From: Janthinobacterium sp. TND4EL3
GTDB taxonomy: Bacteria; Pseudomonadota; Gammaproteobacteria; Burkholderiales; Burkholderiaceae_D
Length of the DNA stretch: 64,000 nt
Assembly (NCBI RefSeq): GCF_900156175.1
Contig: NZ_FTMV01000023.1
Location: 1 to 64,000, forward strand
Reading direction: 5' to 3'
This document shows, piece by piece, positions 53,518 through 60,580 of the stretch (position 1 is the stretch's first letter; every line of letters starts with the position of its first letter). The notes below the pieces were generated by a model, which ran no database searches, was not told the origin of the DNA, and was given only the letters and a program-made list of their open reading frames with translations. The translations under genes and the position numbers were made by a program.

Positions 53518-53673
53518 AATAATTTTGCATGTTCAATGTTTTGAAAAGCTACTTTTGGCCCTTCATCCACCGATGAAGGTATCGGTTGCATCCCAGGATG
53601 CGATGAAGGCAGATTTGCTAGCTAAAGGGTATGGTCTGCGCACCTGAAAGACAATCACCGCTCGGTAGTAGAC

Positions 53674-53898
53674 GTGTGGACAAGGCATGCAGACAATCTC
53701 GCACGATCTGAAAATCGTGCTTGGTTCCGGGAGCATGGTGTGAAGTTTGTACGCCGTTGGACAGCAGTGGCTTGTGTTGCCGGAGCACTTGCGTGGGTGG
53801 CTTCTGGTTCACCGTACTTTGAAATACCTTTTACGTTGATTGGTGTTGTCGCAGTCGTGTTCGCCATTGCGTTTCAGTACCAACGTCACGCCAAGTAG
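53674..53898 (+). CDS. small membrane protein, 74 aa
   Basis: GTG start without a clear ribosome binding site. Two hydrophobic segments (about residues 29-46 and 51-69) and a basic C-terminus. No family recognised. Confidence 0.5.
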   Translation: MWTRHADNLARSENRAWFREHGVKFVRRWTAVACVAGALAWVASGSPYFEIPFTLIGVVAVVFAIAFQYQRHAK

Positions 53899-54030
53899 GA
53901 AAACGCCCAGTAGCACCTACGGCCGCGCTAGTCGCGGCCAAGCGCGGGCAGGCATTGGGAAGCGCGAAGCGCTTTCCAACCGAGCGTGTAGCCGCTCGCC
54001 GCCGTGCATAGCTGTGGCGGCAGATGCAAG
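53899..54030. repeat. diverged type B repeat and further hairpins, copy 4
   Basis: Starts GGAAAACGCCCAGTAGCACC like type B, but the centre has its own hairpins: GGCCGCG/CGCGGCC and GGAAGCGC/GCGCTTTCC. It separates the upstream array from the higBA promoter. Confidence 0.5.
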
Positions 54031-54036
54031 ATTTTC

Positions 54037-54065
54037 TTGCGTTAGTCCCATTTTGGGACTATGAT
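54037..54065 (+). promoter_or_regulatory. higBA promoter with embedded operator
   Basis: TTGCGT at 54037-54042 and TATGAT at 54060-54065 are 17 bases apart. AGTCCCA-TTT-TGGGACT at 54044-54060 fills the spacer. Transcription would start about where the higB ATG is (54073), so the message may be leaderless. Confidence 0.7.
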
Positions 54066-54072
54066 GTAATTC

Positions 54073-54372
54073 ATGCGAATACTCTCCCTCCCGACTATTA
54101 AATCATTCTATGAGCAGCCGACTTATGCGGACGCTAAGATTCCCCTGACAACTTGGTACGGGTTTGTCTTAAAAGCGAGTTGGTCGTCACCGGCAGATGT
54201 AAAGGCGGACTTCGGAACCGCTAGCATTCTGAAGAATGGACGGGTCGTATTCAATATTGCAGGAAATAAGTATCGACTCATCACGTCGATTAATTACCCG
54301 CACGGTATCGTGTTTATCAAGTTCATCGGCACACACAAGCAGTATGACGCGATTGATGCACAGACAGTCTAA
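54073..54372 (+). CDS. higB: HigB-type toxin, mRNA interferase family
   Basis: Protein of 99 aa in the HigB/RelE superfamily. The family blocks are present: a basic central helix around KADFGTASIL, the strand pair VVFNIAGNKYRLITSINY and the C-terminal FIKFIGTHKQYDAI. Members cut mRNA on the ribosome. Toxin-first gene order is typical of higBA. It has its own promoter inside the array, unlike most neighbours. Confidence 0.85.
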   Translation: MRILSLPTIKSFYEQPTYADAKIPLTTWYGFVLKASWSSPADVKADFGTASILKNGRVVFNIAGNKYRLITSINYPHGIVFIKFIGTHKQYDAIDAQTV

Positions 54373-54384
54373 ATGAGGTCGCAA

Positions 54385-54756
54385 ATGGAAATTAAACCAA
54401 TCAAGACCGCCGCAGACCACGCTGCAGCGCTGCAAGAGATAGACGGGCTGATGTCCGCCGAACTAGGTACACCTGAAGGGGATCGCCTGGACGTCCTGGC
54501 CACGCTCGTGGAAGCTTATGAGGCGAAGCACTTCCCCATGGAGCAGCCCAACCCGATTGATGCAATCAAGTTCAGGATGGAGCAGAAAGGTCTGACGCCA
54601 AAAGACCTGCAGCCGATGATCGGCCGTTTGAATCGCGTGTACGAGATTTTGAGCGGTACTCGTCCGCTAACGCTTGCGATGATCTGGCGCTTGCATGAAG
54701 GACTTGGGATCCCTGCGGAATGCCTGATCAAACAACCTGAGGCTGCGGCTGCGTAA
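54385..54756 (+). CDS. higA: HigA-type antitoxin
   Basis: Protein of 123 aa. An N-terminal helical part (TAADHAAALQEIDGLMSAEL) should neutralise the toxin; the C-terminal helix-turn-helix (TPKDLQPMIGRLNRVYEILS, then TLAMIWRLHEGLGIP) would bind the palindrome in the promoter. GAGG six bases upstream favours ATG 54385 over 54373. A type B repeat follows. Confidence 0.85.
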   Translation: MEIKPIKTAADHAAALQEIDGLMSAELGTPEGDRLDVLATLVEAYEAKHFPMEQPNPIDAIKFRMEQKGLTPKDLQPMIGRLNRVYEILSGTRPLTLAMIWRLHEGLGIPAECLIKQPEAAAA

Positions 54757-54763
54757 TCGGACC

Positions 54764-54850
54764 GGAAAACGCACAGCAGCACCCCACGGCCCACATGATG
54801 GGCCCGGAATGGCGCAATGAGAAGGTCGGCATGGTGCTGACCAGCGAGAA
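54764..54850. repeat. structured intergenic repeat, type B, copy 5
   Basis: GGAAAACGCACAGCAGCACC, hairpin GGCCCACATGATGGGCC, CGCAATGAGAAGGTCGGCAT and TGGTGCTGACCAGCGAG. A full-length copy. Confidence 0.75.
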
Positions 54851-54948
54851 AAAAGTATAGAATCGAAATATATCTACGGCGTACCGAAGGTTATTTTCCT
54901 GATGTTGGGGAGGGGGGGAGTACTGGCATTTTCAATGTATTTTTTTAC

Positions 54949-55203
54949 ATGGCGCCTGCAATGCGTGAACATAAAAAACAGACCGATTTCGATGCCCATT
55001 TAATGGCTACCCCAGCCGGTAAGATGGCCTTGCAAACATACGACCAATGTATGAAATCTGGTGGATTGATTAGCGGTGCTCCGACATCGGCGGCCTGCGT
55101 AATACAAACCGTCAATGCTGCCAAAGCATTGAGCGGGGAACAGTTTTCGATAGATGTCAGCACTGCGTTGAAATCGAAATTAGAGTCTGCCCAAGAGCAC
55201 TAA
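54949..55203 (+). CDS. hypothetical protein, start uncertain
   Basis: From ATG 54949 the protein has 84 aa, with two Cys (YDQCMKSGG and SAACVIQT) that suggest an exported protein with a disulfide, but no signal peptide and no ribosome binding site. A hydrophobic leader (MLGRGGVLAFSMYFF) lies just upstream in another frame from ATG 54902, and one extra T in the tract of seven T at 54940 would join them. It may be a frameshifted or phase-variable secreted protein. Confidence 0.45.
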   Translation: MAPAMREHKKQTDFDAHLMATPAGKMALQTYDQCMKSGGLISGAPTSAACVIQTVNAAKALSGEQFSIDVSTALKSKLESAQEH

Positions 55204-55220
55204 CAGATCGAGGAAATCGA

Positions 55221-55532
55221 ATGTTTGGATTATTTGTAAAGAAGCAGGTTGCTGTGCCGGACGACACTATAGTTTTGACCGGCACCGTGGAGAGGATCGG
55301 CGCTGCAAATGTTAGTTATGACATGCTGCACTTCGTTCTTGTCCTAAAAGAGGGTGCTACGGTGCACAGGTTCAAGACGGCTAGTTGGGATATCGCAGAA
55401 AAAATCGCTCTCCTTCGCGATGGTGATGACATCAAGCTTAAACTTTGTAAGAACCCAGTAGTTCCGAACGATCAGCCGTTTGCCATTAGCGTTGCGAGTA
55501 GCGCACTTTCTGGCTTTAACTGGGGTGGTTAA
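55221..55532 (+). CDS. hypothetical protein, 103 aa
   Basis: Strand-rich protein, probably a small barrel (DTIVLTGTVERIGAANVSYD, HFVLVLKEGATVHRF). GAGGAAATCGA precedes the ATG. No family recognised. Confidence 0.6.
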   Translation: MFGLFVKKQVAVPDDTIVLTGTVERIGAANVSYDMLHFVLVLKEGATVHRFKTASWDIAEKIALLRDGDDIKLKLCKNPVVPNDQPFAISVASSALSGFNWGG

Positions 55533-55572
55533 GACCCAACAGAGCAATCAAGCTGATCGAGGAAAAGACGCC

Positions 55573-55782
55573 GTGAAGAGCTTGCACGATTCAAGAAAAG
55601 AGCAGCGCCTACCCACAAGGGGATTCAATATGGTGCTATTGGGAATACTGCTTTGCGTGCAGATAATTGGGGCATTGTTGGCGGTCTCGCAGAGTAAATG
55701 GATCGTGACAGGTGTGCTCTTGGGGCTTGTGGCCTTGACCGGCACGGTGTTGCGCGGTCAGGTTTGTAGCCGAAACCGTTAA
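55573..55782 (+). CDS. small membrane protein, 69 aa
   Basis: GTG start after GAGGAAAAGACGCC. A basic cytoplasmic N-terminus is followed by two membrane helices (about residues 23-40 and 44-60). No family recognised. Confidence 0.55.
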   Translation: MKSLHDSRKEQRLPTRGFNMVLLGILLCVQIIGALLAVSQSKWIVTGVLLGLVALTGTVLRGQVCSRNR

Positions 55783-55796
55783 AGGAAAACGATAGC

Positions 55797-56318
55797 GTGA
55801 CTCCGACCAATAGCATGCACAGCATCTGTGATTTCCCTCGACAGTTCTATCACGGCAGCAGCGAACTGTTTACGCAATTTGAATACCGGCGCTGCGCGTC
55901 CAATCCTATCTTTGGGCGCGGCATTTATCTGACACAGGAACATGAAGTTGCTCGCTGTTACTACAGGCCAGGCGGTGCAATCTATAGGGTTGAAGTCGAT
56001 GCGGACCCACGCTACACCATCAACCTTGAAACGACGATTGCCGATCAGAGTTATGAGGCCAGGTTACGGATTCAATTTCTGTTACGGGAAGCCGGGAAGC
56101 AAATGCCACCGCAGACTACCAAAGCGTGGGATGCGCTCGACTCTGTTCGCGACGTCATGACGTTGAATCAACGCAACTTCCGGTTAGGTGCTCTTGGCGT
56201 CTGGATGATCTATGGTCATATGCCTGCAAATTGCCACTCAGGGATGTGCGATAACGGCGTTCATTACGTTTTGCTACGCGAATCGAAAGTGTCATCGCTC
56301 GCACCTATAAATATTTGA
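55797..56318 (+). CDS. ADP-ribosyltransferase-like protein
   Basis: GTG start after AGGAAAACGATAGC; 173 aa. FYHGSSELFTQFEYRR and GRGIYLTQEHEVARCYY, followed by YRVEVDADPRYTIN, follow the strand order and the H...Y pattern of ART-fold enzymes such as the PARP-like and DUF3990 groups. The third catalytic residue could not be placed, so activity is uncertain. Phages and plasmids use such enzymes to modify host proteins or nucleic acids. Confidence 0.5.
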   Translation: MTPTNSMHSICDFPRQFYHGSSELFTQFEYRRCASNPIFGRGIYLTQEHEVARCYYRPGGAIYRVEVDADPRYTINLETTIADQSYEARLRIQFLLREAGKQMPPQTTKAWDALDSVRDVMTLNQRNFRLGALGVWMIYGHMPANCHSGMCDNGVHYVLLRESKVSSLAPINI

Positions 56319-56330
56319 TCGAAGTCTCAA

Positions 56331-56410
56331 GGAAAACGTCAGCAGCACGCACGGCCCGCCATAGAGCGGGCTTTGCTACTGAAAGGGGCCGGCACGGTGC
56401 TGGCTCAACC
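56331..56410. repeat. structured intergenic repeat, type B, copy 6
   Basis: GGAAAACGTCAGCAGCACGC, hairpin GCCCGCCATAGAGCGGGC and GGCACGGTGCTGGC. Somewhat diverged in the middle. Confidence 0.7.
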
Positions 56411-56423
56411 TGAAAGACAAAGC

Positions 56424-56729
56424 ATGAATAGCAAGAATATCTTGGGTAATGAAGTAGCAATGGCCATCCTCAACGACACGGCAACTCGCCTCCGGGCCAT
56501 CGGCGTGCATTGCATGGTCAGCCCTATATCCCTCCCGCAAGGTATGTCGGTGAGCCTGCATGCGGGTGCGACAGAGGAAGCAGCGACGGCGGCCGACGTG
56601 GCGGCCGAGCGCGGCGGCGAATACGCGCATGCTGTGGATACTCACACAAAATTTGCGCGAATGGTCGAACTCGCTATTGCTGATGCAGCGGATGAAGAGG
56701 CTAACGTTGCGCGCCTCATCAACGACTGA
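56424..56729 (+). CDS. hypothetical protein, 101 aa
   Basis: The ATG at 56424 lies just after a type B repeat; an earlier in-frame start at 56373 is inside the repeat and is rejected. Ala- and Glu-rich helical protein. No family recognised. Confidence 0.55.
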   Translation: MNSKNILGNEVAMAILNDTATRLRAIGVHCMVSPISLPQGMSVSLHAGATEEAATAADVAAERGGEYAHAVDTHTKFARMVELAIADAADEEANVARLIND

Positions 56730-56733
56730 TCGA

Positions 56734-56820
56734 GGGAAACGCACAGCAGCACGCACGGCCCGCATTGACGGGCCTGGCGCATTGAGAAGGTCGGGCGCTG
56801 TGCCTGATCGAATAGGAGAT
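56734..56820. repeat. structured intergenic repeat, type B, copy 7
   Basis: GGGAAACGCACAGCAGCACG, hairpin GGCCCGCATTGACGGGCC, ATTGAGAAGGTCGGGCGCTG, then TAGGAGAT before the next ATG. Closest to the family consensus. Confidence 0.75.
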
Positions 56821-56825
56821 CGAAA

Positions 56826-57029
56826 ATGAATCAAGAAGTCAGCCCGAATGCCTTGGCGGATGAATTGGCAGATCGCTTGATGCGTTTGCATCGTGCTTTA
56901 GAGGATGGAGGCGACAAAGGTACTGATTGGTCGCTCGCACGTGCTCTGGAAGACCGAATTGGCGCCTATCAGCCTGTAACTGGCGACTTCGACAGTGCGA
57001 CAGCACTGCTGGAAAAACACGGTTTCTAA
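56826..57029 (+). CDS. hypothetical protein, 67 aa
   Basis: Helical protein (LADELADRLMRLHRALEDGG). AGGAG seven bases upstream comes from the end of a type B repeat. No family recognised. Confidence 0.6.
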   Translation: MNQEVSPNALADELADRLMRLHRALEDGGDKGTDWSLARALEDRIGAYQPVTGDFDSATALLEKHGF

Positions 57030-57049
57030 GTAGCAGCCATAGAATCATA

Positions 57050-57110
57050 CACGGCCCGCATTGACGGGCCTGACGCAATGAGAAGGCCAGCACGGTGCTG
57101 GCCAGCGAGG
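57050..57110. repeat. structured intergenic repeat, type B, copy 8
   Basis: The 5' part is lost; hairpin GGCCCGCATTGACGGGCC, CGCAATGAGAAGGCCAGCAC and GGTGCTGGCCAGCGAGG remain. Confidence 0.7.
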
Positions 57111-57119
57111 ACAAACCAA

Positions 57120-57302
57120 ATGAGTGCAACGAACGCAAGCCGTGCCTACCGCAAGTTCAAGCGCGCGACCAACGGCCTTTTGAAGCGAAACGGCGCTGCC
57201 TACCTGGTGGCGGGTAAGCGTGGGGATGATGAAGCGTCGAAGTTTCTGCGCAGCCTGGCTCGGACGGTAGCTGACCAGATCCGCAGCGAAGCCCTGGCCT
57301 GA
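57120..57302 (+). CDS. small basic protein, 60 aa
   Basis: Strongly basic N-terminal half (NASRAYRKFKRATNGLLKRN), likely to bind nucleic acid. GAGGACAAACCAA precedes the ATG. Last intact array gene in the window. No family recognised. Confidence 0.6.
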   Translation: MSATNASRAYRKFKRATNGLLKRNGAAYLVAGKRGDDEASKFLRSLARTVADQIRSEALA

Positions 57303-57314
57303 TCGGAAAAGAGC

Positions 57315-57385
57315 ATGCCACGAACCGTAGAATCTATTGTATCGAACAATCAAGCAGCTGCTCTACGCGCAGCAGGAAAGTCGAT
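57315..57385 (+). pseudogene. array gene cut by a second transposon end
   Basis: ATG after CGGAAAAGAGC opens a frame for 23 complete codons (MPRTVESIVSNNQAAALRAA) that meets TGTTACGT at 57386. By analogy with the first insertion, the rest of the gene should lie beyond the other end of that element, outside the window. Confidence 0.6.
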
Positions 57386-57462
57386 TGTTACGTGGGAATA
57401 GAAACTTGAACAGATTAATAGAAAATTGAATGGGAGATCAGGTCTTTTAATAAAAACTTGAA
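57386..57462. repeat. second Tn7-like transposon end, orphan
   Basis: TGTTACGT is followed by GAATAGAAACTTGAA (57396), TAATAGAAAATTGAA (57416) and TAATAAAAACTTGAA (57448). Site order and spacing (20 and 32 bases) match the right end at 15431 (20 and 33), but about a quarter of the bases differ. No tns genes follow. The expected duplication would be TCGAT. Confidence 0.75.
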
Positions 57463-57639
57463 TAAGCAGCTGAGGGTTTCCGTGACAGCGGTCGCCTAGT
57501 GTGATTTTGTGGTGCCGACCCATCTATCCCTCCCGCCCCAGCGCCACTATCAACTCGGTCCCGCAAGCGTTCAATTGGTTGAATAGCGCTTCGTTGCGGT
57601 ATCCAGCTTCGGCCAACGCCTGTTTAGGTCGCGCACCCT

Positions 57640-57804
57640 GGTTACCCGTTGGCGTACATCGAATTCCACCCTGTGGACGCCGATAAGCTCGGCGTGTCTG
57701 CTGGCTAAGTCGTCGAGGTGTTCGATGACTATGGCTCCACCCATGCCATGGCCTATCCGGTCAAGGACATGAAGCCGTTGCATACCTTTCTGCTTGTCGG
57801 GTAG
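57640..57804 (+). pseudogene. remnant resembling the C-terminus of arsenite oxidase large subunit
   Basis: The frame reads YPLAYIEFHPVDADKLGVSA, then an in-frame TAA, then VVEVFDDYGSTHAMAYPVKD and TFLLVG. This resembles the end of AioA-type molybdopterin oxidases (an NDNGST and YP block followed by FMLFG). It is short, interrupted and non-functional. Identification is from memory. Confidence 0.5.
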
Positions 57805-57824
57805 GCAAACAGCTGCATACCGTT

Positions 57825-58019
57825 TTGATCCACGCCTTGCGCAGCAGGGAAATACTGGTGGTCCTGGGCGGCATTGCCCAGTCGAATCATGCCAGCGTCG
57901 CGCTGCATGAAAGCCTTGGATTCGAGAAGGTTGCGCATTTCAAGCGCGTGGGCCGAAAGTTCGAGCAATGGATCGACGTGGGCTACTGGGAACTCCAGTT
58001 TCCCGAATTTTTCAACCTG
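57825..58019 (+). pseudogene. C-terminal remnant of a GNAT N-acetyltransferase
   Basis: GIAQSNHASVALHESLGFEK and VGRKFEQWIDVGYWELQ match the last third of phosphinothricin-type GNAT enzymes, a group that includes ArsN. The N-terminal and acetyl-CoA-binding parts are missing. The frame runs on past the homology to 58163. Confidence 0.6.
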
Positions 58020-58044
58020 ACCCTGTTTTATATTTTGGAGTGCA

Positions 58045-59358
58045 ATGAGTACCCCCATCACCTTACAGATCGGCGACATCACGCTAACGTACAACACGGG
58101 GTATATCGGCATCGACCACGGTATGCTATTTCAAGAAGCGGACCGAGTACGGCGCCGACATAACTCCATCAACTACGAATATTACGAGCAAAATCCAAAC
58201 CTGGATGTTGCTCAAAGCGAAATGTGCTTTGGCCGGTCCCTGCGATCAATGGTTCCTCGACTCGAATTGCTAGGGCACACGCTTATCACTGCCCAGGCCG
58301 ACTATGACCGCGTTGTTGTCCACGATCAGGAGCAACGAACGGGATTGGATGAGTTGGAAGTGATGGGCAGACCCGCGCGTATGGACTTCGATCAGTTTGT
58401 TGCTTTCATCCGAAGATACGCGGTAAGCAATCTAAGCGACAAATACGCTGGGGACTATGACAAGCAACCCGCAAAGCATGGGAGCTTGGCAAGCGACCGC
58501 GCTCTCAAGCAAGTGCCAGTAGGTAATACTGAGCGGGATATGGGCGGGTACTCGGAGCGCAGTCACTTCGGCAATCTGCTCGGTTTTCTTAGTCCGTATT
58601 CGGTGCTTCGTTTGCTTGCTGAGAACCCTGGAAACTTGGACCTTGAGGTTGTCTGGGACTATGGCAATTTCGTTGACGCCGGATGGGCACAGAACAGGGA
58701 CTTCTTTGCTGGTGCACGTCGCACTCAAACGTACTTGATCGCCACGGAAGGAACGTCAGACACACACATTCTGAGGCGCGCCATTGCCTTACTTCGACCA
58801 GAGATACAGGACTTCTTCCGATTTGTTGAGGTGGAAGACAGGCACCCATTCTCGGGCACCGGCAACCTGGCAAAATTCGCTGAAGGGCTTGTCAAGATAG
58901 ACGTCCACAATCGGGTCGTATTTCTCTTCGATAATGATGCGGAGGGGCAGGATGCGTACCGCAGCCTTCAGCGCTTCGCGTTCCCTATGAACATGCGAGC
59001 AATGGTGCTTCCCGACCTTGAAGAGCTACGCAACTTTCCCGCACGCGGACCTGACGGTGTTTTGAACGCCGATATCAATGGTCGGGCAGCGGCTATCGAG
59101 TGCTACCTGGACCTGCGCTTGAAAGGCCGCAAGCCACCGCAAGTGACTTGGACGAACTACAAAGAGAAGTTGGACGTCTACCAAGGATCCCTTGATTTTA
59201 AGGAAAGCTACGCGACCGCGTTTTACAATGCGACGGCCGAATCCATGGCATCAAAGGAATACGACGTCAGCAAGCTGAATGTCTTGCTGGATGCTCTCCA
59301 GCTCCAATGCAGCCAAATGGCTGGACAGATGCTCCCAATAGCCCAATATTCCGATTAA
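58045..59358 (+). CDS. HEPN/Toprim-associated domain protein
   Basis: Protein of 437 aa. The N-terminal half has the look of the HEPN/Toprim N-terminal domain (TLTYNTGYIGIDHGMLFQEA). The C-terminal half has Toprim motifs: ATEGTSDTHIL with the catalytic Glu and VFLFDNDAEGQDAY with the DxD pair. Such proteins are suspected nucleases in mobile-element defence. TTGGAG precedes the ATG. It stands alone, without an obvious antitoxin or partner. Confidence 0.75.
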   Translation: MSTPITLQIGDITLTYNTGYIGIDHGMLFQEADRVRRRHNSINYEYYEQNPNLDVAQSEMCFGRSLRSMVPRLELLGHTLITAQADYDRVVVHDQEQRTGLDELEVMGRPARMDFDQFVAFIRRYAVSNLSDKYAGDYDKQPAKHGSLASDRALKQVPVGNTERDMGGYSERSHFGNLLGFLSPYSVLRLLAENPGNLDLEVVWDYGNFVDAGWAQNRDFFAGARRTQTYLIATEGTSDTHILRRAIALLRPEIQDFFRFVEVEDRHPFSGTGNLAKFAEGLVKIDVHNRVVFLFDNDAEGQDAYRSLQRFAFPMNMRAMVLPDLEELRNFPARGPDGVLNADINGRAAAIECYLDLRLKGRKPPQVTWTNYKEKLDVYQGSLDFKESYATAFYNATAESMASKEYDVSKLNVLLDALQLQCSQMAGQMLPIAQYSD

Positions 59359-59562
59359 TGTGCGTCTCTTCCCCAGTCGAATGGGTAGTCGACTAAAAGA
59401 TACGGTGCCGTGCGGCGGGTACCGTACTCCGGCACCTGCTGACACTCAGGGAGAGCGGCTAAGAGCACTCCGAGCGGCGTGCCGCACGAAACAAAGGAGG
59501 AATGGCCCTGATGACGCCTTCATGTGGACACCATTTGGGCCACTGAAAAACTATGTCATTTT

Positions 59563-60180
59563 TCAGTTTTCGATAGTAATCATTCCAACCGGATGGTTTT
59601 TGCTAAATTTTCTTTTCTTTCCACTGACGCTTTGTTTTAGCCGTGCATTGCGTGTCCGTGATAGTGTCCATGCATTAAAATTACCCAGTTTGGTCGTAGA
59701 CATTGAGGTCGTGACTTTGCACCACGGTAATTCCAACGCGAGTTGCTGTGCTAATTTTGTTCGCGTACGCTCTTTTCCGAGTATATGACTTTGCAGTATC
59801 ACTGATCCTGTTAAGCCATGGGACTTTCCTGCTTTTAGGATGGCTATTGTCCCATCCAGGATAAATCCACTTGGTTGCCGTACATAGAAGCATGGGATAA
59901 AAGATACGAGTGGAGCCATGTGTATGCTCCACCGACCATCACCATTGGGAGTGAGCATCATGTTTGTTTGTTGATACGACCACATGGTGCGGAGGTAAGC
60001 GTAGATTGTCAGCGTAACAACTGGAAGAAAAACGAGCTCGGGAGGGCTGTCGCATCCAATTGCAACGGTCGCTAGCAGCCCCATTACGATCAACATCGTA
60101 CCTGCGACTACCCACAGGTGGTATTTACCCCCGATATTTCTCAATTTGCAAAAATATAATTTTTTGAGCCAATTGTTCAT
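59563..60180 (-). CDS. membrane protein, 205 aa
   Basis: Two adjacent membrane helices near the N-terminus (HLWVVAGTMLIVMGLLATVA and ELVFLPVVTLTIYAYL) are followed by a soluble strand-rich part and a basic tail. GAAGAG precedes ATG 60180, preferred over 60207. No family recognised. Low GC suggests a separate origin from its neighbours. Confidence 0.55.
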   Translation of the reverse strand: MNNWLKKLYFCKLRNIGGKYHLWVVAGTMLIVMGLLATVAIGCDSPPELVFLPVVTLTIYAYLRTMWSYQQTNMMLTPNGDGRWSIHMAPLVSFIPCFYVRQPSGFILDGTIAILKAGKSHGLTGSVILQSHILGKERTRTKLAQQLALELPWCKVTTSMSTTKLGNFNAWTLSRTRNARLKQSVSGKKRKFSKNHPVGMITIEN

Positions 60181-60580
60181 GTTCTCTTCAGCTAGATTTC
60201 GAAACAAAAAGCCTCACGAATTTATCCTGATGGCCGTCGACGTGGTCGCTATTATTGGGTATGTAGGAGGGCAACAAGTTGCCTGCGAACAATAGATTTT
60301 GACACAATCCCTTGCCTAGGGTGCCGAATTTCATAGCTTGCGCCTATAAAATTTGAAACTATGCGCGCAATTTTTATACCTGGTCGATGCGCCGTTTTCG
60401 CCCCGCAGCGCTCTTTGATCAAGAACCTCGTTAGACAGTGCAGTGACGCACGTGCTCTTCTACGTTGTGTAGCAGCGTTCAGCCGAGCCGATTAAGGCGC
60501 ACGCCTCTCAGCTAGCCGACATCGCTCAATTGCGCATCGCCGCGGACCGGATTGTGGGGCGCTGGGGTGGCAGGAACGAA
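60181..60580. other. intergenic region, about 400 bases
   Basis: I see no gene here. It may contain the promoter for the minus-strand membrane protein. No clear terminator was found. Confidence 0.4.

Noticed and set aside
60001-60030. GCGTAACA as the left end of the second transposon
   Set aside because: It lacks the full ACGTAACA, has no TTCAA-type sites beside it, and the outer bases do not match the TCGAT expected from 57381-57385.
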